Origin: Kingella_B sp963529665
GTDB lineage: Bacteria > Pseudomonadota > Gammaproteobacteria > Burkholderiales > Neisseriaceae
Direction: 5' to 3'
DNA: 64,000 nucleotides
Assembly: GCA_963529665.1 (NCBI GenBank)
Contig: CAUSAG010000007.1
Location: forward strand, 1-64,000
Both the position numbers and the translations under genes were made by a program. Below the pieces are notes generated by a model that made no database searches, was not told the origin of the DNA, and was given only the letters and a program-made list of their open reading frames with translations. This document shows positions 1 to 7,200 of this stretch, piece by piece. The first letter of the stretch is position 1, and each line of letters opens with the position of its first letter.

Positions 1-136
1 CACACCTTAATCATACAATTCTTTGCTTTGATGCCGCTTGATTTTTTCGGGTAGCCTACTTTTTAGGACACTACCAAAACAAAAACAGCCTGAAACTGTT
101 TCAAGCTGCCTCCGCATCTTATCCTTAATATTCTGT

Positions 137-496
137 TCATTGCTCCTGCCTGCCGTGTTCCCAATACAGCCAAGCCAAACCGAGCAGCGCGATGATTGGG
201 GCGCCAAACCAGCACAGAATCGCGGCAAAAATCCGCACAACCGACATGATATGCGAAACAAAGTAAGACCCGCGATCACCCGAAATATAATCTGCGATAC
301 GGTCATACACAAAATATGCATACGGATACAGCAACTGGCATGCGGTAAACGTCATCATGATCGACCAATAATTCGGATTTTCTTTGCTGCCGCCGAAATC
401 GAATATGATGAAAATATAGAAAATCAGGCCGATAAGAAAGTGGCGGATATAGTATGTGGCAGACAACCCGCCAAATGTTTTTCCAATAAAAGACAT
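137..496 (-). CDS. Small integral membrane protein, unknown function
   Basis: This encodes 119 residues with three to four hydrophobic stretches: about 12-34 (rich in I/F/Y), 45-65, and two between 80 and 112. I recognise no enzymatic motif. It is more AT-rich than the backbone genes further right and lies beside an insertion sequence, so it may belong to the accessory block. An imperfect inverted DUS-like pair downstream (about 85-111) could terminate it. The upstream region is short and ends at the IS. Small membrane proteins of this type include colicin-type immunity proteins, but nothing here proves that role. Confidence 0.5.
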   Translation of the reverse strand: MSFIGKTFGGLSATYYIRHFLIGLIFYIFIIFDFGGSKENPNYWSIMMTFTACQLLYPYAYFVYDRIADYISGDRGSYFVSHIMSVVRIFAAILCWFGAPIIALLGLAWLYWEHGRQEQ

Positions 497-600
497 ACCC
501 AGACATTAAACAGATAAAAGCCACCATTTTATCAAAAAAGCAGCAAGTATCAAACGGGCAATATGCAGCCACGATAACCGCACCGGCAGGGCAAAAATCA

Positions 601-1315
601 AGGGGCTGTACTAGATTAGCAGATATGTTACCCTCAAAATATGAAGATAACTAATTGTAAATTAAGCAAGAGAGTTCAAAAGAAACTGCTTGAATTTTTT
701 GTACTCCAAGTTACCGCCCGTTCCGCTGCCGATATTTTGGGCATTCAGCCCAACTCCGCCATTCTGTTCTACCGCAAAATTCGTATGGTTATCAGCCATT
801 ATCTGGCCTTGGTTGCCGATGAGGTTTTTGAGGGCCCTGTCGAGTTGGACGAAAGCTATTTCGGCGGACGGCGTAAAGGCAGACGTGGTCGCGGTGCGGC
901 AGGAAAAGTGGTTGTCTTCGGCATTCTGAAACGTAACGGACGGGTCTATACCGTTGTGGTGGATAATGCCAAGTCTGAAACGTTACTCCCTGTCATCAAA
1001 AAGAAAATCATGCCGGACAGCATTGTTTATACCGATAGTCTGAGCAGCTGCAACAAGTTGGACGTGAGCAGTTTTATCCATTACCGCATCAACCATTCCA
1101 AGGAATTTGCCAACCGCCGGAACCACATTAACGGTATTGGGAATTTTTGGAATCAGGCAAAACGCGTCTTGCGCAAATACAACGGAATTGATCGCAAATC
1201 TTTCCCGTTGTTCTTGAAAGAATGCGAATTTCGATTTAACTTCGGCACACCGTCCCGGCAGCTAAAAATCTTGCGGGAGTGGTGTGGAATTTAGGGCTAA
1301 TCTACGTCAGCCCCT
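601..1315 (+). mobile_element. IS1016-like insertion sequence (IS1595 family)
   Basis: Imperfect terminal inverted repeats of 20 bases (601-620 and 1296-1315, 17 of 20 matching, outer eight identical) bracket one transposase gene. The length of about 715 bp and the protein agree with IS1016, common in Neisseriaceae and Pasteurellaceae. I see no convincing 8-bp target duplication. The right end abuts the 3' remnant of the SWIM gene, so insertion or a later rearrangement probably truncated that gene. Confidence 0.85.
641..1294 (+). CDS. IS1016-type transposase, third catalytic residue apparently lost
   Basis: This 217-residue protein has the ISXO2-like DDE transposase fold: an N-terminal helix-turn-helix (about 1-50), the first acid in VELDESYFGG (about 69), the second in VYTDS (about 127), and the C-terminal block HINGIxNFWNQAKR. 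In IS1016 relatives, as I recall them, x is glutamate, the third catalytic residue. Here codon 167 (1139-1141) is GGG, glycine. A single A-to-G transition would explain it. The length is normal and the frame is intact. The protein is therefore probably inactive, although the ends are still present for a partner transposase to use. Confidence 0.85.
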   Translation: MKITNCKLSKRVQKKLLEFFVLQVTARSAADILGIQPNSAILFYRKIRMVISHYLALVADEVFEGPVELDESYFGGRRKGRRGRGAAGKVVVFGILKRNGRVYTVVVDNAKSETLLPVIKKKIMPDSIVYTDSLSSCNKLDVSSFIHYRINHSKEFANRRNHINGIGNFWNQAKRVLRKYNGIDRKSFPLFLKECEFRFNFGTPSRQLKILREWCGI

Positions 1316-1689
1316 AAGAGAAAGGCTACCTGAAAAATGGTTTTCAGGTAGCCTTTGGTGTTAGAGCACGATACAAAGAGAATGATTTCAGGCTGCTGCA
1401 CGCCGGATTCTTCAGCTTGTTTATCCGGCGTTTGCTCGCGCACCGCATACCACAACGCCGCCATATGCTTGCACGCCCAGCCATAAGGACAATCGCAGCC
1501 CCCGTCCTTAATGTACAAATCACTATCCAGCTTCAGCCATACCGAATAGTTTTCCGAACCGCACACCTCCGCCCGATAACGCCCGGCGGAAGTTTTTTGG
1601 ACATCGCGAACCTTGCCCTGCTGAAAATACAGCAGTCCGCGTTCGGCGATATGGGGCGGAAATAGGCGGGGTAGGTAGATACCGGACAT
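1297..1689 (-). pseudogene. SWIM zinc-finger protein, 3'-truncated remnant
   Basis: The first 95 or so residues look like the start of a SWIM-domain protein. The zinc ligands appear as CDCPYGWACKH (about residues 65-76), followed by AALWYAV. SWIM domains bind DNA or proteins through a CxCx(n)CxH zinc site. The last 30 or so residues are translated from an intergenic DUS hairpin and run into the right inverted repeat of the IS1016 element, so the natural C-terminus is missing. Normal family members are longer. The start at 1689 fits the family N-terminus. Confidence 0.6.
1321..1356. terminator. Perfect 16-bp hairpin made of an inverted Eikenella-dialect DUS pair
   Basis: Arms 1321-1336 and 1341-1356 are perfectly complementary around a 4-base loop. 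Each contains AGGCTACCTGAA, the Eikenella-type DUS rather than the king type used in most of the window. Inverted DUS pairs are known to act as terminators in Neisseriaceae. Confidence 0.7.
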
Positions 1690-1786
1690 GGTTTGCTTCC
1701 AAGAAGTTGTTGAAACATGGGAAGTTTACTGGTTCAGACGACGTTTGTGGAGAGGGTGGTGGGAATTCTTGTTTTGCGAAGTGGAA

Positions 1787-1821
1787 AAAGGTCGTCTGAA
1801 AATGGGTTTCAGACGACCTTT
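1787..1821. terminator. Hairpin of inverted AGGTCGTCTGAA (mucosa-dialect) DUS
   Basis: AAGGTCGTCTGAA and its inverted copy form a stem around a short loop, immediately downstream of the acetamidase pseudogene. The dialect is foreign to the window's backbone. Confidence 0.65.
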
Positions 1822-1980
1822 GGTTTGGGTGGAAAGGGGAGTAGTAGTTTAGAAAGACCGCGTGTGTCCGAAGGCACGCACGCGGTTTGATGCAGGCTAC
1901 AGCTTGCTTTTTTGGGAAAATGTGTAGCTTGGGTTGCAAACCCAACAAGCACCGCTGTCGCAATCTGTTCCAACAACGGC

Positions 1981-2879
1981 TTATGGCAGCTCGATGCCCA
2001 GTTGCTCGAACACCGTGCGAGGCAGGGCGAAGCGGCAGGTTTTGTGGGGGTCGACCACTTGGCAGATTTGCAGATCGCCGGCGATGCTTTGTAGGGCGAT
2101 GGCCCGGTTGGTATCCAAACCGCCGTGGGCGCACAGCAAATCGGTGGCCATCAGCGTGGCCGTTTCCGCCGCCGTGTCCAAATCCGCGTGCGAGGCAAGG
2201 GTATAGCACGCTTCTTCGGTAACGGCCAGCGGCAGCGGATACGGGCGGCCTTTGATGACGCGTACGTCCACTTCCACCGCGCCGCTGATTTCCAAGCCGA
2301 AACGCCCACTTCGCCGTCACCCATCGCCGCATGCAAATCGCCCATAGCCAGCAGGGCGCCGGCCACATTGACCGGCAGCAGCAAAGTGGTGCCGACGGTA
2401 ATGATTTTCGTGTCCATATTACCGCCGTGCGCATCGGGCGTGCCGCAGCTTACTGCCCCTTCCGCCGGCGCCGTACCAATCACCCCGATCATCGGCCGCA
2501 CCGGCACGCGCACGCGGTCGAACAGCACCACATGTCCCCCATTCACCGGCACGATATCCACCCGACTTTCCGCCAACCGCCCGCCGGCCACACCCGCCCC
2601 CGGCACCGTGGCCAACACCGCCTGTTTGCCCAACTCGATGCGGCGGATATGCACACGCAGCGTATCGCCCGGCTCCGCCCCTTCTACAAACAGCGAGCCG
2701 GTGGCCGGATTGATGCGGTTCCAATCCAAATCGCCCAAAGTGTCGCCGGGGCTTTGGATTTGGTCGGTAAAACAATCGCAGGTTTCAAAACGCACACAAC
2801 TGCCGTCGGCCACCCGCAATACCGGCGGATGTTCGGGCGACATGGCGAAAACGATCTGATGGGCGGAAATGGTCGGCAT
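1981..2879 (-). pseudogene. Acetamidase/formamidase family gene with a frameshift
   Basis: Two adjacent reading frames together encode one acetamidase/formamidase (FmdA/AmdA family, releasing ammonia from short amides). The first frame runs from MPTISAHQIVF through GDLDWNRINPATGSLF, SCGTPDAHGGNMD and GDLHAAMGDGEVG. The second continues EISGAVEVDVRV to the C-terminus. A one-base deletion around 2296-2299 breaks the frame where relatives read GVSGLEISGAVEV. An upstream ATG at 2939 is also open, but 2879 matches the usual N-terminus. CCGG and GCCGGC sites are frequent and the flanking DUS are Neisseria-type, which suggests acquisition from a Neisseria relative. Sequencing error at this base cannot be excluded. 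Confidence 0.75.
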
Positions 2880-2948
2880 CACGGCATCGGCTCTTTGTTT
2901 GGATTCGGTAGATTGATGGAACGCATCATAGCACAGCACGGATAGGGT

Positions 2949-2993
2949 AAGGCCGTCTGAAAAACTTTGGGGTGGGTGTTTTCAGACGGCCTT
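2949..2993. terminator. 15-bp hairpin of inverted AGGCCGTCTGAA (AG-DUS)
   Basis: Arms 2949-2963 and 2979-2993 are perfect inverted copies of the Neisseria AG-DUS. They lie upstream of the acetamidase remnant and downstream of the repeat-rich gap. Confidence 0.65.
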
Positions 2994-3301
2994 TAGGGGG
3001 AGGAATGTGTAGGTTGGGTTGAAAATCCAACAAGCACCGCAGATGATGAAGCGAATGTTGGGTTTGCAACCCAACATTCGCTATTGGAAATCCACACTAA
3101 CACGTGCGTGCCGATGGCACACCCTACACATGGTTTTTTAGTCTCATGCAGGCTACGGCTTGCTTTTGGTGTGGCGCAGGAGAATGCCGACAAAACCAGC
3201 GTTTTTGCTGCCCCCAATCAGCGGTACGATTTATCCTCCAGATATCAACTTCATTGAATGGGAGGCACCGGCGGGGATGAAAATAAATTTAACTATTTCA
3301 T
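2994..3301. repeat. Gene-free stretch with TTGGGTT...AACCCAA palindromic repeats
   Basis: The stretch has a palindrome of the type GTTGGGTTTGCAACCCAAC (about 3057-3076), plus GTGTAGG and CCTACAC ends. Related sequence occurs at about 1845-1960 and 59531-59600. The last 130 bases before 3309 are open on the plus strand without a clear start and could be the tail of a lost gene. I do not call a CDS there. Confidence 0.45.
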
Positions 3302-4243
3302 TTAAATAGGATCAGAAGGCTTGTTTCTTATTCCAAAAGGGATATGTACCGAAGGTAAGATTTCAGTAGTGCCATCTAAATGCATTCTTTGGTCATCGAA
3401 AAAAATATGAGGATTAAGGACTTCAAGAACTTTTCTTTTTTCAATTCCACCCAAGAAAAATGCCTCATTAACTGTTACGCCCCACTCTCTCATTGTATTG
3501 ATTGCACGTTCATGCGATGGTGCATTTCGAGCAGTTACAATGGAAATTCTGAGTTTTGGTTTGTATGAAGCAGAGTGTTCTGAATACTTTTGTTCTTGCA
3601 GTTGCACAGCAGATAATTTTTTTAGGAAATTAGTTAATGGTCCTTGTTTGTGAGCTTCGTTAGCATGTTCTGTTTCATATTGATGGAAACCAGTTATTCC
3701 TTGTGTGGCATAGATCTTTTCAGCTTCATCATCAATGATGACACCATCAAAGTCTAACGCAACTCTCAGTTCAGGATCATTAACAATATCATCTTCAATA
3801 TGAGATTTAAGTACTTGTCCAGCAGGATAGCCTGCATTTATTGCTTGTTTAACATCTAATTCATTTGCAGATAGAAATAAGTCTATTGACAAGGCTTGAA
3901 TATATTTATGAGGTTCCTTTCCTTGAAGAAATAGTGCGCGCGTTATTCCTAGTTGGTAATTTTGGATAGAGTTCATTACTCTTAAACCAGTATCGGGATC
4001 ATTTCTTGATAATAAAATAACCTCGATTGGTGGATCTGTAGGATTAATCTCGTTTATTGCTAATAGTTTCTTAATAAATGGGAAAGCAACTCCTTTTTCT
4101 AGCGGATGGTATTGTTTTTCCCTTTGATAAATCCTATATGCACTTTCACCTTGTGATCGAAAAATTTCGTCAGATTCTTTTAAATCAAATAATGCACTTG
4201 AAGCCAAACCAATTACTAATCTCTTAGATAAATCATAAGCCAT
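3302..4243 (-). CDS. Cytosolic 5'-nucleotidase I-like protein
   Basis: This 313-residue protein matches the cN-I type 5'-nucleotidase family, which hydrolyses AMP or IMP to nucleosides. Visible hallmarks are VIGLASSALFDLKESD at the N-terminus, YRIYQ, a central HAD-like nucleophile block VALDFDGVIIDDEAE (about 161-175), VTARNAPSHERA (about 237-248), and the late acidic pair FFDDQ (about 281-285). The length is normal and the frame intact. The gene is clearly AT-richer than its neighbours and sits alone next to the remodelled hrpA locus, so recent acquisition is likely. Nucleotide-depleting phosphatases occur in defence islands, but that role is only a guess here. Confidence 0.75.
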   Translation of the reverse strand: MAYDLSKRLVIGLASSALFDLKESDEIFRSQGESAYRIYQREKQYHPLEKGVAFPFIKKLLAINEINPTDPPIEVILLSRNDPDTGLRVMNSIQNYQLGITRALFLQGKEPHKYIQALSIDLFLSANELDVKQAINAGYPAGQVLKSHIEDDIVNDPELRVALDFDGVIIDDEAEKIYATQGITGFHQYETEHANEAHKQGPLTNFLKKLSAVQLQEQKYSEHSASYKPKLRISIVTARNAPSHERAINTMREWGVTVNEAFFLGGIEKRKVLEVLNPHIFFDDQRMHLDGTTEILPSVHIPFGIRNKPSDPI

Positions 4244-4288
4244 AAATAAGAAACCTTTTCAAACTATTAAGATTAAAACTTTCGTATT

Positions 4289-7200
4289 TTAAGATCTTGA
4301 ACTCCACTCCTTCATCAACCTCTTCACCGACACCGGATACGGTGTTTTCAACTCCTGCGCGAACAGCGATACGCGCAGTTCTTCTATCATCCATTTAAAC
4401 GCGACAAGGCCATCTGAAATGGGTTGTCCTTGTTTTTCCAGCGATTGCACTTCTTCTGCCCACATGGTTTCTAGCTCTTGGATGTCGGCTTCGCGGGCTG
4501 CGTCACGGGCGGGGTTGCCGCTGTATTTTTCGAGGCGCAGGGTCATGGCTTTGAGGTAGATGGGGAGGCGCGGCCATTGTGCCCACGGGGTGCGGGTGGC
4601 GAAGCCGGCGGCGAGCAGGGTTTGCAGGCGTTGGCGCATGAGGTGGGTGAGCGGGTGTTTGCCGAGTTTGCCGTTCAGTTCGGCGTAGGCGGCGGCGGTT
4701 TCCTGCAGGTAGCGGCTGAGGGCTTCTTTGACGGCGGGCAGGCGGCTGCGGGCGCGTTTGATTTGTTCTTTGAAGGCTTTTTCGTTGCGCGGCAGCTCGT
4801 CTTCGCCGATAAAGGCGCGGTCGCAGACGGCTTGGGTGAGGTCGTCGCGCAGGGTGTCGGCGTTGATGTGTTTGAGCAGCATGGCGGCTTGGGTGAAGCC
4901 TTGGATGCCTTTGTTCAGGTCTTTAACTTGTTCTTTTAGTTGTAGTTTCATGAGTTCGATCACGCCTAATCTGTGGGCTTGTTCGGCGGCGGCGGACGTG
5001 TCGAACAGGCGCAGGGCGATGCGGCCGTCTTTTTCTTTTTGCAGGCCGAGGTAGCCGGTGAGCTGTTGTTTGCCGCGGGCGAATTTGATGGATTCGGGCA
5101 GGGTGCCGATGTCCCATGCGGTAACGTTGTCGCGCTCGAATTCTTGGGTGTTGTCGCGGAAGGTGGTGGCGGCGGCTTTGCCAAGTTGTTGTTGGATTTG
5201 GATTAAATCGCGCCCCATGGCTAATTCTTGTCCGCCGTCGTCGATGATGCGGAGGTTGAAATAGCAGTGTTCGGGCAGCCTGAACGCGGCCCATTCGTCT
5301 TGGTTGATTTGCTCCAGTATGCGGATGTCGCCTGCGGTTTTGGCGATGGCTTGGGCGAGTTGGGGCAGGATGGGGGCGTTGCGGTCGGGGTTTTGGCTTA
5401 AAAATTGGGTGATGAATTCGGGCACGGGCACGCAGATGCGGCGGATTTGTTTGGGCAGTGCTTTGATTTGTAGCTGGATTTTTTCGCGTATCATGCCGGG
5501 CACGAGCCATTCGAGGGCGGCGGGGCTGATGCGGTTGAGCACGGTGAGCGGCAGGGTGAGGGTAACGCCGTCGAGCGGGTGGTGCGGCTCGAAGCGGTAG
5601 CTGAGTTTGAATTTGCCGTCTGCGGTTTGCCAGTGTTTGGGGAATTGTTCTTCGGTGATGTGCGCGGCGGCGTGCTGCATGAGGTCGTCGCGGCTGAGGA
5701 ACAGCAGGCGCGGGTTGTCGCGCTCGGCGGTTTTGAGCCAGGCTTGGAAGGTGCGGATGTCGGCGAGGGGGAGGGGTTTCAGACGGCCTTTTGGGGGTGC
5801 AGGCTGCTTTTTGGGTTTGGGGTCGTCTGAAAGTGTGCCGATTGTGTTTTCAGGTAGCCTTTCCGGGTGCAGGCTGCTTGGTTGTGCGGCGATTTGCTGC
5901 AATTGTTCAAGCTGCCACTGCCGCTCTTGGCTGACGGCTTGCGGATTTTGACCGTTTGCCAAGCCCACGGCTTTGACGGCGTAGTCGCCGCACACGGGCG
6001 CGTGTTCCTTCATATGCCCGACGCCGACCGCCTGACCTGCGGCACGTAACACGGCGGTGGCAACGGGATTTTGCTGTTCTTTTGCCAGCTTGTGCAGCGC
6101 AAAACCTGTCTGCCGCAGTTGCGTAACGTCTGCCTGTCCGTTTTGCCAACGTTTGAGCAAATCGAATGCGTCGTGAACGGCGTCTGCTTCTACTGCATCG
6201 GGCAGCAACGGCAGGATATGTTGAACGCACTGCATCGCCCATGTTGCCAAGTCGTACTGGTTTTGCGCAACAAGCAGCCTGCACAAGCGGTCGCGCTGTT
6301 CGGCATCGTCTGCAATGCGGATTTTGGGGCGGCAGTATTCGGGCAGGGGTTCGGGTTTGGGGGCGTCTGACAATGTTTTTTCAGGCTGGATTTGTATATC
6401 GCAGTTGTGTACCCAAATTGCTTGTTCTCCGATGAAATAGGTATGAAAATCTTCCACTTCCAAATTATAAACAGGCACTTTCGACACGGCAGGGGAAGGT
6501 TGCTCATGGCAGCAGAAATCTCGCAGCAAATCAGCAAAACGTTGCGGGCTTTCTTTTTGTGCCCAGTGCTTGTGTTGCCCAAACACTTCTAACCGTGAAT
6601 TTGGAATGCTACTGGCGGCAGCTTGTGCATCTGATAGTGGTACACCTGGATCATTCTCTCCATGCACTAACAATACAGGCATAGATAGCGAAGGTAATTG
6701 TGGTAGCAGGCGGCCTATTTGTTGGCTATCGCGGATTTCGTTAATTTGGAACGATTGGAACGCTTTACCCGCGTCTTTATCCAACGCAGCGGCGCGTACG
6801 GAATCAACAGTTTCGGGTGTGATACGTTGCGGGTCGCCAATTAACGTAGTGGCAATCAGATAGCGGGTCAGCCAGCGACTAGCGAACAAACGGTAGCTCA
6901 AGCGGTTTAGGCGCGATTTGGCATACCATTTGCCAATACCAGACAATGGAACACTGCGACTGATACCCCATGGCGCGAGCAATACCAGTTTTTCCACCTG
7001 CTGCGGATGGTGCAGCGCATATTGCAATGCAACAGCGCCACCCATAGATAGGCCGCACAATATGGGGTTAGATAGATTTAGGGAAGTTATTAGTTGATTT
7101 AGGAATTGCTCATAATAGTCAATTGAATAGTTTACATTAGGCTTCTCGCTTGCCCCATATCCAGGCCAATCGGGGGCGATCAGGTAGTAATCATCATCCT

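Noticed and set aside
594..1322. An 8-bp target duplication for the IS1016-like element
   Set aside because: The bases on each side of the inverted repeats do not match well enough. Either decay or recombination has removed the duplication.
3150..3309. A possible short coding region on the plus strand before the 5'-nucleotidase
   Set aside because: The frame is open for about 45 codons but has no start, no ribosome-binding site and no recognisable protein.
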